DNA from: Pterois miles | Taxonomy: Eukaryota > Chordata > Actinopteri > Perciformes > Scorpaenidae | NCBI GenBank assembly: GCA_947000775.1 | Contig: CAMQGK010000567.1 | Location: 18,382,001-18,446,000 of the forward strand | DNA: 64,000 bases | Reading direction: 5' to 3' | Translations under genes and position numbers: made by a program | Shown: piece by piece, positions 24,542 to 36,049 of the stretch | Position numbering within the stretch: the first letter of the stretch is position 1 | Layout of the letters: the number at the start of each line of letters is the position of its first letter | The notes under the pieces: model-generated | What the model was told of the DNA's origin: nothing | Database searches by the model: none | The model's input: only the letters and a program-made list of their open reading frames with translations

Positions 24542-24610
24542 CACATCCTCTCCATGACTCTCCTCCTCCTCCTCTCTGCTCAGTAAATCTAGTAGTCTGT
24601 CTTTCACCAC
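24542..24610 (-). CDS. asic2: asic2 exon: start of cytosolic tail
   Basis: 23 codons, phase 0 at both ends: VVKDRLLDLLSR followed by a run of five Glu and SHGEDV. Human ASIC2 has the same layout (LIKEKLLDLLGKEE, then acidic residues and SHDENV). The acceptor TTGTGCAG lies at 24611-24618 and the donor GTAAGG at 24536-24541. It encodes the segment just inside the membrane after the second transmembrane helix. A palindromic element ends 45 bp upstream of the acceptor (24656). Confidence 0.95.
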
Positions 24611-25995
24611 CTGCACAATGGGGAAAAAAAAGTCAAAGTTTGTTTTTGAATATATGGTAACACTTTATAATGACCTACATATATATGGTAAAATGACAGT
24701 TAACCAAACTCTGTTATTTTACTGTTAGTGAGTGAAGAAAAGAGGTTAGATGTGTTTTAACCGTTATAAAAAAGTTGATTGCCTTAAATCTGTGCTATGA
24801 CAATAATTAACAATGTTTACTAAGTATTAGTAATGCTATAATTTCTGTAATTTTATCATTAGTTTATGTAGATAGATAGATAGTTGACTTTATTAATTAA
24901 TTAAATATAAATATGAATGTGTGTGCAATGTGAAATTATTAGTTTAGAAATTATATATAGTATCATAGCTGATAAGAGACGATAAGCTACGATCACATTA
25001 CTAAACTAGGTTTACTTTTGCACACATTATAACTGTTTATGTGCTATATGAAGTATTTTTGACAATTACCAAAATGATTTGTAAAGTATTACCTGTTTAT
25101 CTACATGATGAATACTTTACAAAGTGTTTATCAACCATTTAACAAGTTATTATAATCATCAGTTTATAATAACCATCTGAATAATAATAGTCTAAACATG
25201 TATAGCTGGCTTACAAACAATCATTAACTAATTACGGTTTACAAATAATAGCTTCATCATGAACAAATACTTACTGTATATATAGTATATAAAATGTTAT
25301 AATATGCTTTACATAAATATAACATAAATTACAGCATTACTAATAATGAGTCTGGATTACTAACTGTTATTTTGTTGTATGTTAACAGTAAAATAACTAC
25401 TAACTAAGTTTAATTAACTATCAATTTACCATTTATAAATTATGGTTATTATAAAGTGTTACTGAATATTATCTCTTTCTTGTAATTACTAACTGTACAG
25501 GAATATTTGACTTCCAAGTGGCAAATCTGGCAACAAACCACACTATCGCAATTATTTCAGCATGCAAGCTGTTCAAAGTAGCCTTAGAGCTCCTTATGTC
25601 AGCAAAATGAGGGCTTCTTATCTCCATTACTCCATTATGGCCATTAAAATAAGAATAAAACATCTCTTGAAAATGACTTTTTCTGTGTATTTCCACAAGC
25701 CTAGGGGAGACAAAGACTATTATGAGCTTGTCAGAACCCTGTGCAGCTGAACGCAGCATAAGAAGAGAGCCACACAGTAGAGCAAAACTAATGGAAAGGC
25801 AAACGTTTTCGTTGTCGGCTTTCATGGTCAACGGACGCGCTAGCTTTTCACTGAAAAATCAAAAACAAGAGCTATCAAAGTTTATTGCAACGATAAAATC
25901 TGCGAGTGCCTGTAGAGGAGTAATGTGCGAGCGTAATTAGATATTTAAACAGTTATGTGAGAACAAATGTGTGAAAACAGCAACTTGAGACTGAC
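24611..25995 (-). other. asic2 intron (1385 bp), mostly one palindromic element
   Basis: Donor GTCAGT at 25990-25995 and acceptor CAG at 24611-24613. About 808 of 1385 bp is the AT-rich inverted-repeat element at 24656-25463. The rest includes frames of up to 120 codons (25469-25831) on both strands with no recognised protein. Confidence 0.85.
24656..25463. mobile_element. AT-rich palindromic MITE-like element
   Basis: The left end GGTAACACTTTATAATGACC (24656-24675) is mirrored near the right end by GGTTATTATAAAGTGTTAC (25444-25462). Inside are further complementary words (for example TTTACTGTTAGT against ACAGTAAAATAAC), giving a largely self-complementary, very AT-rich element with no open frame. 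Its end motif GGTAACACTT also begins the element at 63406. A superfamily cannot be fixed without the target duplication. Confidence 0.75.
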
Positions 25996-26075
25996 CTCAT
26001 AAGCATAGTCAAACAGCTCTAGGATGGTGAGGATGCTGGCTCCAATGAAGAGACCCATCTGGCCTCCAATATCAC
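25996..26075 (-). CDS. asic2: asic2 exon: second transmembrane segment
   Basis: 80 bp coding the end of a Gly codon plus 26 residues: DIGGQMGLFIGASILTILEL followed by FDYAYE. GAS is the selectivity-filter motif shared by ASIC/ENaC channels, and the surrounding hydrophobic run is the second membrane helix. Donor GTCAGT at 25990-25995; acceptor TTCAACAG at 26076-26083. The frame is open and all expected residues are present, so the pore looks functional. Confidence 0.97.
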
Positions 26076-27321
26076 CTGTTGAAGGAGGAAAAGAAGAATA
26101 GGTTATATGTATATGCTGTCATGTCCTGGCAAAGGGAAATACTCTATTCTGACCGGCTGACAACATAATTGTGGTGCCAGATATAGTAAATGGCAGGTAA
26201 GTGACCGCAGTGAGCACAATTAGACACTCCGAGGTGATACACGGAAATAACAAGCTCTTGAAATGACACTCAGATTTGTGTGATGGTGTTTTTGTGCCTC
26301 CAACTCCATCCATTACTTTCACATATCACAACAGCTTGTTAGAGCTCTGCAGGCCCACAACTGATCCTGGAACCCAACGCTACTCATGTGTTTACGACTG
26401 GACTCAACTGGTGATGCCATTTGAGAAAAAATGGCTATATTTTTACTTTATTCTATCCATGCTATCCGATCATTAGCTTGGGAGGCTAATGCAGTGCAAT
26501 CAGTGAGGTCTTTGAATGGGTTTTTAGTTAGATGCCTGAAATAAAGTCTGTGGTTAACACAAGCTGAAGAGATTTTAACATTTTTGTTGATAATATAAAA
26601 TACATCAAGTGGTTAAATTAGAATACTAAATGTCATCACGCCGATTCATTCACCTTTACAGGCTCGTTGTGTATACTCGTGCCCATGTGACCATAGTTCA
26701 TTTATAGCCTAATGCTAGCTTTTTACTTCTGGCGATTGCATTTCACTCTTCAAAAATCATAAAAGTGGTGTTCGTTTACGATTATCTTGCTTAACAAAAC
26801 ATGCAAGTACACAAACTTGTGTTTGCTACAGGACTTATTTTTCTGTAATACTCCCAAACCCAATGGAGAAATCCCAGTGGCACTTTGTCGAGGGAACCAG
26901 GGGGATGCTAACTTCCTACAAAAATTGTTGGCCTAGAAAAATCCATCATCCCTGCACCACTCTATAGGTCAATATTTAAACAAATGACTGCACCAAACGC
27001 AAAAATGGAAACAAGCGAGTGCAATGACCTTTTTATGCTTGGGTGAGGCTAATTGCTGCTCTTTTTATTTATAGATGCTGAAACTTTGTGAAAGAACTAA
27101 AACAATTGCCAAATTTATCTCATCAGTGCCAACATTTTGCTGATGACTTGTCACAAACACCAGGGCCATCCAATTTTTCAATTATCTTAACTAAATCTGC
27201 TGCCAACAGGGCAGCAGGGTAGGAATCAGGGTAGGGTGGGGAATTTCAAACTAGCATGACTGTAACTTACGTAGACTGGATCCAGGTTTGGAAAATAAAG
27301 GCAACATTGAGTAAAACTTAC
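26076..27321 (-). other. asic2 intron (1246 bp)
   Basis: Bounded by GTAAG at 27317-27321 and CAG at 26076-26078. No transposon ends, RNA or additional exon could be supported in it. Confidence 0.85.
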
Positions 27322-27413
27322 CCAGCAGGCCTGCCACCTCATAAGCTTTCTTTTGCTCGATAGTCTCGTAGTTCAAAGCCTCAAAGAACACGTCCAACAC
27401 CAAGATGTTGTCC
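27322..27413 (-). CDS. asic2: asic2 exon: extracellular stretch before TM2
   Basis: 92 bp with split codons at both ends, reading DNILVLDVFFEALNYETIEQ then KKAYEVAGLL. It matches the highly conserved ASIC segment ENILVLDIFFE...NYETIEQKKAYE, the lower palm that couples to the gate. EALNYETIEQ fits ASIC2. Acceptor TTGCCTGTTGCAG at 27414-27426; donor GTAAG at 27317-27321. Confidence 0.97.
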
Positions 27414-28272
27414 CTGCAACAGGCAAAATTGGGCATTAGTCCTAATGAATCCCACACCAGATGATCACTTGGCAAGCAGCAGAATCAGCAACAGTCCATC
27501 TATTTCTTTCTGAGCTGAGCAACCAGGGAAACAACCACTGTGTGGGAGGAGAACAGGCATGTTGCAGTTGCTCAGCTTTTCACAGATTCCAGCTCTTTAA
27601 ATTCTTCATTTAACGGGCGACAGGAGGAAATGTGGGCAGCAAAGAGGCTCAGATCCTCTCTGCGGTGAGTTTGCATGTTTTTCCCTTTTAATGTGCGTTT
27701 CCTCTGGATGCTCAGCTTTCCTCCACATCTGGTAAACCCACTCTAAGTCGTGGGTTGGTGTAAATGTGAACGTTTGCCTGTCTTGGTGTGTTGACAATGA
27801 ACGAATATGATAAAAATGACTCAAAAATGGTCAGCTACACTCGCTAGCGTTTCCTAGTTTTTCTCTTAAATTTATATGTAAAAACAAAGTAAAAAAAAAA
27901 ATTAGACCACACATGAAAAGTTTAATTTGTCTTTAACTGACCTGCATTGTTAAACTGTGTTGTTGTTCATGGCCACAACACAGGACAAACTTACCAGGTG
28001 TGAATCAGTTAACAAACTAACAACTGCTCATTTCTATTAATCATTTAGGGAATTACACCATTGGTTAATCCCAAAAAACGGATCAATGAAGTTCAAATCT
28101 ATGCATGAATGTTTCAGGAATGTGGTCAATTGATTGGTTCAACGGGTGGTAAATGTATTTAAAGCTATATCATATAGCATATTCATATTAATTCTATGCT
28201 ACTAACAATGAAGTAATCCTAACATTACAAGCAGTACCAGACCATTTGTTGGTTAAGAACCCTGTTACTTAC
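27414..28272 (-). other. asic2 intron (859 bp)
   Basis: Donor GTAAGT at 28267-28272, acceptor CAG at 27414-27416. It holds a decayed SINE fragment (27618-27800). Confidence 0.85.
27618..27800 (+). repeat. Decayed fragment of the 6378-type SINE
   Basis: GAGTTTGCATGTTTTTCCC, CTTTCCTCCACATCTGG, GTGTAAATGTGAACGTTTGC and CTGTCT align in order with the middle of the element at 6378-6760. The head and tail are missing. Confidence 0.55.
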
Positions 28273-28426
28273 GTGATGTACTTCTCCGACTTGTTGAACT
28301 TCTTCTGCAGGTAGCGGGCCGAGGTCTTGCTGGGGATTTTGACCATGGACAGCTCTTTGTTGTAGCGGGTCATGTTGCACGGCGTCCTGCACATGCAGTT
28401 ACTGGTCTCCACGGCCGACAGTTTGG
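28273..28426 (-). CDS. asic2: asic2 exon: thumb/palm cysteines and N-glycosylation sites
   Basis: 154 bp with split codons at both ends. The translation contains ETSNCMCRTPCNMTRYNKEL, SMVKIPSKTSARYLQKKF and NKSEKYI. Three conserved Cys sit in CMCRTPC, and NMT and NKS are sequons. Human ASIC2 reads CLCRTPCNLTRYNKELSMVK and then IPSKTSAKYL. Donor GTAAGT at 28267-28272. The acceptor (CGTTAAG) is weak-looking but gives the right phase and the same length as human in the AL-to-C interval. Confidence 0.96.
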
Positions 28427-29023
28427 CTTAACGCGGGAGGGTGCGATGGAGAGGGTAGAGGCGTAAAATTGGGGGGTCAAATGAAACGAGATGTGGGAGG
28501 ATGGGTTGAGGATGATGAACACAAGGGGAAATGCTACTTTAGACACAAAGAGAGACGTTTTCTTTCATAGTCCCAGATGTGCTGAGACTTCTACACTGAA
28601 GGTAGAAAACATCCTCTTATGCAGTTTGACCTTCACCCCTAACTGGCAGAGCTTTTATTTGGATAACTTCTGCCCAGACTGAGCTGGTGTAATGATGAGA
28701 TACAATAAAAAAGAGTAAGAGGAGAATCACCTACACATCAGTTTCTATACAAAAACACTGGTTATTAAAAGGATAAGATACAAAAAAATCAGGAAATGAT
28801 AAAAGTTAATAAATGACAGACAAATATCACCAGTTAATATTTCCTGAATACTACAGTGTTGTCATGAATTTTTGTCTATTTTAACCAGTCGTACAGTGAC
28901 CATGATTACTCAGCTGTGTCTCAGCTTGCTGTGTTGAGAAACATGGTATGGCTGCTTGCACCCGCCAAGTGTGAAATTGATTGGATGGATGGTTCTTGAA
29001 ATATGTGAAGGACATACATTCAT

Positions 29024-29112
29024 TCATACATACATACATACATGCATACATACATACATACATACATACATACATACATACATACATGCATACATACATA
29101 AATGCATACATG
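29024..29112. repeat. (CATA)n microsatellite
   Basis: About 22 units with a few CATG and AATG variants. It gives spurious Tyr/Met/Cys and His/Thr/Ile open frames on the two strands. Confidence 0.97.
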
Positions 29113-29516
29113 CATACGTACACAGACATATAATGCTGCTACAGCACCACCTATTGCACTAAATTTGTCCCGGTCACTCAGACATCACATCTACTGTGCC
29201 ATAATGGCACAAAGCCTTCAGGAGATATGGCAGCATTCAGTGGTCTGTACTAAGTTTGGTGACAATTGCTGAAAATTTGTTGGAGAAGCAAAACAAATCA
29301 GATTTGGACACAATTCAAAATGGTGGAAAGCCAATCCAGATGCAGATGGGCGTGGCTTATAGGGATAGATTTGTCTGGACCAACAAAATCCAGGAACTGA
29401 GCGTTACAGTTCATAAGTTACAGGCAATGTTTGCTGGTTCCAGCATCTCAAATGTGGGGATTTGTGAGGTTTCTATAACTAGAAATGTAATATATCAGAT
29501 TAGCTGGACAAAACAA

Positions 29517-29635
29517 GCAATTTGAAGAAAGTGCAACAGTTATTTTTCACTATTATGACTAAATGACCGTTCAGTTTATTGGGAAAATAATCAGAACATT
29601 AATTGATAATGATAGTAATCATGACTTGCAGCTGT
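29517..29635. repeat. AT-rich interspersed repeat fragment
   Basis: Phrases such as CAGTTTATTGGGAAAATAAT and ATGACTTGCAGCTGTAATGG resemble the end of the family seen at 15480-15700. Tentative. Confidence 0.3.
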
Positions 29636-30692
29636 AATGGAAATATTTATGACTGAGTTTTTTGTGAAAACTAATCTGAAATAACATTATGTTAAATTAT
29701 GATCATGGTTCATATACCCACCACGTCCAATTACTTTTGATTAGCCACTGTGTCAGTGCCCGCTGTACGTCAATGCTTTCCCACAGCTGATAAACATCAG
29801 ACTAAACAGGCCTGAAGCATCTGCAGCTTTGTGCTCAGTGTGTCAGGCTTGTGTCTCCTCTGAAAGCCACAGGATAACACATCTAGCACCTCCTGTCTTA
29901 ATTGGAAATCTGACCCCTCTTTTCTGAAAACAGATCAGATTTCAGATTAATAAGAAAACCCATACTCTACCTACAAACAGGCATAAAAATACCACACACG
30001 ACTGCACACACGGCCCCATTCATACTGCGCCTTGAGTCATGTGGATGTTTACTCCATAAAAGCCCGAACGACAGTATAAGTCAATGTCATTGTCAAAGTC
30101 ACAGAATATAAAGCGTCAAACACAAACACGCCCTCGAGCAGCATCCGTGAAAACAGCCTTCACCCTGACAGAGACAAAGTCCTGATGCAGAAATGCCAGC
30201 CTGTATTCACGGCTCTGCTTTGGCAGTTTGACTCAGAGAGGAAAAACAAAAAAAAAAAACACACTGGATGATTTCGTGTTAAGCCCACAGCCAACACCAA
30301 CTCCTTCACAGTGACGGTAATGTTAAGCGACACAGGCTTTTCAAATATAGCTCCATCAAAAGCTTCTCCAGCACCGAGGCTGCTCACACTCCTCACTTAA
30401 GATGAATTTCTGAAGTTGCAGAGTCTAAATAGAGCTCTAATTTCACCAGAGTCGATTCTCACTACCAAAAACTTCTCTTTCTGGATTTAATAATCCCGTA
30501 CCTTCGTCCCTTATTCTCTGAATGGAAAGGACAATTTATCAGGAGATAACTGAGATGTGTGTGTGCATCTCTGTGTCTGTCCACAGCTATTCCTGCATAA
30601 TGCTGCACCAAACTGTTTAATATTGTGGGAGCTCATTTATGGCTGCACACTCAAGGACACTTTTTCTTAAAACATCTTTAGATTCCTCACTC

Positions 30693-30994
30693 TAGGGATG
30701 CAACAATACAGATACCAGATCCGACATCAGGCCGACACTGACTCAAACAGATGGCTCGGGTACTGATGACAATTCACTTTTGTGTTCATATTCTATATAC
30801 ATTAAAGACAAATTTTAATTCCTCTTTAAGTTTTGACCAATTTGTTGCATTAAAATGGTTGTTAAGGTTTTAACAGGTTTCCGTTATTTTAGAAGATTTT
30901 TTTTGGCCAAGTTGCTGGTGTATGAACTCACCTTATTACTTTAACACTCAGGTATCAGTATCCAGACTGAAAAAGTTAGATCGGCGCATCCCTG
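30693..30994. mobile_element. hAT-like nonautonomous element, 302 bp
   Basis: The ends are inverted repeats: TAGGGATGCAACAAT at the left and GATCGGCGCATCCCTG at the right (reverse complement CAGGGATGCGCCGATC). The flanks CCTCACTC (30685-30692) and CCTCACTA (30995-31002) match at 7 of 8 positions, as expected for an 8 bp target duplication of the hAT superfamily. There is no transposase, so the element depended on another copy. Confidence 0.75.
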
Positions 30995-32941
30995 CCTCAC
31001 TATTCTTCGCTTGTGCTTTCCTCAACGACGGCTGCACGGACATGAACTGGTGTGGACTCACGATGAAAAAACATTTGGATCTTTTATCCTCCGGTTTCTC
31101 CTCGCGGCAAACCATCGTTCTCAGAGCTCCTCAAAGTTCTCCTCTTTCTACGCCTATCCAGGTAACATGCGAAAATCTGTCGCACTGACATCCCAGCTAT
31201 CCAGGGCTGTGTCTGACAGCGTGACTGACCCTTGCGGATGCGGCAAGCGCTTTACTGACAGTGGGGGCCACAAGTGAACACACAGCTTGGTGCATCACCA
31301 CTGCTGAGACAGTGATTCTTCAGGTCACGGTTACACCCGTGAGACGTAGCTGAGAGCCGATACAGACATCTGCATGGATTAAAATCAAAGCGCATCTGTT
31401 GAGTGAAACGTGAGGGAAAAACACATCGAACACTATATTTACAGTACAGACGGGGGGTTAGACAACGGTTGTTTGCATTCATTCAAATAAACATTACAGC
31501 TGTCGTCATTGTAAACGCACCTGGCAGAGATCTTCTCGTGACTGAGTGCACCTTTATTTTCTCACGGAGACAGCTCTGTGGCAAACCCACAGATCACAGA
31601 GCACCAGGCAGCGATCCCCCACGGCGCGCTAATAGCTGGTGGGACCACACAGTCACGTAATTGCAAGAGGAAATTCAATATGGCTTCTCAGTGGTCTCTT
31701 ATTTTTATTCAAATGAGAAGTTATTGGATACACAGGAGCAAGGCCTTGTGCATTCAAATGATTGATTTCTTTCTCCAAGCCCCTCACCTTTGTCCACCGC
31801 CCTCTCTTTTTCTCTCACGCATTTAAATTTAAAAGATCAAATTACCATTTCTCCATGCCAACTTAAGTTTTTTCTAAATGTTAATACCAAAAAAGTATCT
31901 GTCTGTCTGTCTGAGAGGTAGACACTTGAGTCTCCTATTTAGATGCCATAACATAAATTGGAAATAATTGTGTCTGTCTGGGAGTGTGATTATAATCCGT
32001 CTCTGTTGTCTCAAAGGCAAACGATGAGATAAGCAAGTGGTTCAGAGTTGAACACATGCGACTGCCTCCGATCAAAAAACACTTTCAGTACCATCTCCGA
32101 AACTTCAGTGACACAGTTATAGACGGAGAAAAACCCAATCAAACTTTGCCGTGTGAAATGTTTTCTGGTGGGTATAGCAAATTGGCACTGAGTTTAAAAC
32201 AAGAATTAATTTGCATTCAGTGAGTGTGTGTGTGAGTGTGTGTGTTGGGATTGTGAAAGCTTTACTGTTCCCAAAATGAAGCCAATTACATGGGAAAAGA
32301 GAGGAAAAGAGCTGTCTGGAATTAGCACCAAAGCCTTCTCCTCTCCTGCTGCACCACACAGTGCAACATGTGATATTGAGTGCATGTTAATGGCACGTTG
32401 CTGTAATACACTGAATGCCCGTACGGTGTGAGAGCCTGCAGCCTTGATGCTGCCTGCCTGAAGGTTTTGTTGCCCCTGGCTACATTGTGTTTGTACCTTT
32501 CTGGCTTTCAAGAAATAATTTTCGTCTCGGTGGGAGAGAGCAGAGAGACTGGCGTGGGAGGAGAAAAAATTTTGTGATGTTGCTGTAACTCCCACTGGCC
32601 AACAGCTGAGGCTGATAAGGTCAGACATCACTAAGTATGCTTTTGAATCAACTCATCATCAAATCATTATTTATACTTGTATATTTACTTACATATTTGT
32701 TTGTTTTTATATGTTTTTATTGATTTTTATTTATCAAAACCACTTTATTAAACAGCTTAAAAGCATGTTATAGTATGCTATAATTTCATCATTATTATGC
32801 AAGAAAATCAATCTTGTGTGGGGCTGTTTCATCATAAAGACTGCTACCGCTTAAGTTGCCAAGTGGGTATAAAGCCTTTAAAGGGTCAGTGCGCCCAAAT
32901 TACAAAAGTGATGATAATGAGCTCAAGTGCAAATTTGTTTG

Positions 32942-33424
32942 AATGCCACTAATTTCTGTAAAGCATTAACGTTCTTTCAGAGGTTGTAGTGGGCTCAGTT
33001 TTAAAGGTAGAGTTAAGAGGTAGCTTATCGTTAAGGAGGCTAAATAACGATCCAAACTTGTGCTACATTTTGGTGAGGAAAAGCTGTCATGGCCATTTTC
33101 AAAGGGGTCCCTTGACCTCTGACTTCAAGACACTGTATGTGAATGAAAATGGGTTCTCTGGGTACCCATGAGTCTCCCCTTTACCGTCATGCCTACTTTA
33201 TGATAATCACATGCAGTTTGGATCAAGTCGTAGACAAGTCAGCACACTGACTCACTGACAGCTGTTGTTGCCTGTTGGGCTGCAGTTTGCCATGATGAGT
33301 TGATTTAAGAGTGTATTGAATTCTTGATAAATCTCCGATAAGATAAAAAATGTTTGATAAAATTGTGATTAATCACAACTAAGTCATTAATCACAATTAA
33401 AAATCTTAATCAACTGACAGCTTT
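32942..33424 (+). mobile_element. Nonautonomous DNA element, deleted copy
   Basis: Aligns in order with 47270-48012 through GGGCTCAGTTT, TTGACCTCTGAC, GGGTACCCA(T/C)GAGTCTCC, CATGCAGTTTGGATCAAGTC and TTGTTGCCTGTT. Its right end CTGACAGCTTT resembles the reverse of the left end CAGGGCTGTCAA of the other copy. Roughly 250 bp of the interior is missing compared with that copy. Confidence 0.7.
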
Positions 33425-34394
33425 AGTATCATATTTTCTCATATTCTTCAAGGAATTGAGTCATTCAGACAGTGTCAGACATAATTTCTGTCTCCACAAC
33501 AATAAAACAGAGGTGAATAGGATTCTTCATGACTGTTTTGAAAGGGACAAAACCAATCCGGACCCAGTCTACATGGAAACATTTTCAAATAAAGAGAATC
33601 CATCCAAAAGGTAGCAGAGGACCCAGTCTGAAAATACCAGAGTATAATTAAAGCTGGATTTCCAGCCAGGAGTTTTGATTAGTTGATGTCACCACGGCAA
33701 CACTAGAGGGATGTACATGATCAGGCTGTATCATGCTTTAATTATGTTCCCCACTGTGTCTGTGTTTACAAGCCTTTCATTTATTTTCTGATACAGCGCG
33801 ACGGTGCACTGCATACATACTTACAGACCTGCAGTCACATCTTCAACTTAACTTGTAACATTATTTCGCCTCGTCTCATTTGTGAATAAGAGCTTACCGC
33901 TGTGCAATCACTGTGTTTACGTGCTGTGACGAGTGACAATGGTGAACAGAAGGTCTGCAGTTTAAGGGCTTTGTTCGATGTGTGTTACTGAAAAAGAGAA
34001 GACTACTGAGAGTCGTCCTTAAAGGGAAAATTCGCCACCTTTTATGTGGATGTCCAATCAGTGTTCATTGTAATTAGTTGTTGACTGAAGCAATAAAGTC
34101 CTCAGTGCATGCTATATTGATTTAGACGGCTGAGTTTGCAGCTGCAAAATCTGTTGTTCTTTGTGCATGTAGCGGCGTCGACAGTGACATAGCTGGATGC
34201 AAGGCAGAACGACAAACTACATCAGTTTGAATTTGTAGTCTCCATCTCTGGGTAGCCAGGGTGCTCTAGATGGTGCTAAAAACAGACCTTCCTTGCTCTC
34301 TTTGCTTGCATTGCAAACTAGGTACGTTTCCACCAGCAAAAATGTCAATGCAAAAAATATAAGTGCAGGGGATGTTGTGGTCAAGGACACATTT

Positions 34395-34590
34395 TACAGT
34401 GGCTGACTCCGATATCCAGCTGTATTAATTCGAGCCAGAGTATTCGGCTGAAGAAATGCAGAGGAGAGCGGCTGAGGCAGCAGCTGCATTAGCAGTGCCA
34501 GAGGATATGGCCAGCGGGGACCCTCCAGGCATCAGAGGCATAGATGTATTAAGAGAACTGGATACAGCGTTGGAGGTGGGGCGTTCATGA
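34395..34590 (+). pseudogene. Possible fragment of a fish P2X7-like N-terminal region
   Basis: The frame reads IQLY, a TAA stop (34427-34429), then FEPEYSAEEMQRRAAEAAAA and about 36 more codons to TGA. The FEPEY(S/T)xEE phrase is, from memory, near the start of many fish proteins described as P2X purinoceptor 7-like. The Cys-rich block expected to follow is not present. It may be a degraded retro-fragment inside the intron or a chance similarity. The 109-codon open frame on the opposite strand (34425-34754) is probably a shadow of its composition. Confidence 0.3.
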
Positions 34591-35004
34591 TGCCAAAATG
34601 ACTTGACTTCCGACTGAAAAGTACTCAGATCTTCCGCATCCATTGGACCCATTGAGCAGGCGCAGTAGCGTCCGGTCTGGGTCTCATTCACATGAACAGA
34701 AGAAGAGAAACACGGCAGAAGTGAAATCCTACACACTGTCCTTCCTTTAAGCACTGGCCAAAATGTTTACTCTCAATCATTGTGATGTACCACATGATCA
34801 GAGCTGATAATGTGACCCCAGATCTGTAATACAGCCCTGCTACTCTCACAGACGGTCAACGGTGTTCCTGGGGTCTAGCTCTTTGGCAGAAAGCTCTTCA
34901 CAGCAAAGTCTCTGGTGTCTTTTGAAAGGACACATTGTTGAAACTTGGGTGAACCAGTCCTTTATGTGTGACTGGAGTGTAGGTGTTTTTATGTCCTTTG
35001 ATAA

Positions 35005-35085
35005 ACTGGCAACATGCCCGGCGTCTACCTCACCTCTCGCCTAGTGCATGCTGGGACAGGCTCTAACCTTCCTTGTGACCTTAAA
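35005..35085 (+). repeat. Scrap of the 6378-type SINE
   Basis: TGGCAACATGCCCGGCGTCT, ACCTCACCTCTCGCC, GCATGCTGGGACAGGCTC and TTGTGACCTTA correspond to the 3' third of that element. Short and decayed. Confidence 0.45.
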
Positions 35086-35992
35086 CACAATGATCAAATA
35101 CAGGAAACAGATAAGAAACCATCTCTTCATGATGCCGCTGCTTTGGAAAGCTAAACCTTTTGACTTTTAAACACTTTCCAAGGAATCTAATTTAGATAAA
35201 ATCACAAAGAACCCTCCTCATCTGAATTTCATGAGTCTCTCTCGGGTGCACGGCTCTAGCAAAAGGTAAAATATTACAATGAGACATTAGGGCATTTTCA
35301 TCAAAACAAAGAAAATCAGTTCAATATCTTAAAACAGCCGAACCAGCCAACATTTAATAAAACTGACAAAGCGAATATAAAATTTTGAATGTGAAGGAAT
35401 GGAGCAAGGGCTGCCAAAAACCTCATGGCTGTTTAATTTAGCTCAATGCAGGAAATATGACCCATTATCTATCTGACCATCCAACCATTAAATTGAACTC
35501 TAACAGTGCAGTCCCTGTCTGCTCTGATGTTGGTTACAGACTTGATGAGCTCTTCATACAAAAGAGGAAATATTGAGATAAATCCTGTTCTCTTGATATA
35601 TAAGAAAGTTTTGTAGTGACAGTCACTTTCCACCATTTATACAGGATAAACTGGAGGTGCTGTAGCCTAGTTAGTAGACCGCCTACAAAGTAGGACAGTA
35701 TGACAGAGAGGACAACGGTGGCTATCGCCTATTCCCAAAGTAGACTTTGTTCATACTACAGTGATTTGGCACTGATGATATACTTGTAGCTGCTCTTAAG
35801 TTGAGCCGTCTCAAGCTTTAAATTCTTGCCGGCGTTGCTCATCTTTATAGCAGGTTTTAGTATTAAAGCTCTGTATCAACAGGAAAAAAACATAATCCTT
35901 ATCCTTTGCCAAGGCAAATAATGATATGTAAACCAGGAAATACAGCGTGTGTGTGTCGTGGGGAGTCATGACGTTGTGTGTATATGACTTAC

Positions 35993-36049
35993 CAAGAGCA
36001 GGCTCAGCGCAGTCTTTGTACTGCTCAGGTGTGCAGTAAGAAGCGTCAC
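35993..36049 (-). CDS. asic2: asic2 exon: 57 bp extracellular microexon-size segment
   Basis: Reads, between split codons, DASYCTPEQYKDCAEPAL. This corresponds to human ASIC2 DAPFCTPEQHKECAEPAL and contains two conserved Cys. Acceptor TTCCTAG at 36050-36056; donor GTAAGT at 35987-35992. It is 222 bp from the next upstream exon. Confidence 0.95.

Larger units (their letters stand above)
28427..35992 (-). other. asic2 intron (7566 bp)
   Basis: Donor GTAAGT at 35987-35992. Contents: (ACAT)n at 29024-29112, a hAT-like element at 30693-30994, a deleted MITE copy at 32942-33424, a possible protein-coding pseudo-fragment at 34395-34590 and a SINE scrap at 35005-35085. The remaining stretches (29.6-30.7, 31.0-32.9, 33.4-34.4 and 35.1-35.99 kb) hold no feature I can support. 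Confidence 0.8.

Noticed and set aside
25469..25831. 120-codon minus frame in an asic2 intron
   Set aside because: Overlapped by open frames on the other strand, no domain recognised and not in phase as an alternative exon that I could support.
28881..29162. Tyr/Met/Cys and His/Thr/Ile repeat proteins
   Set aside because: Translations of the (CATA)n microsatellite.
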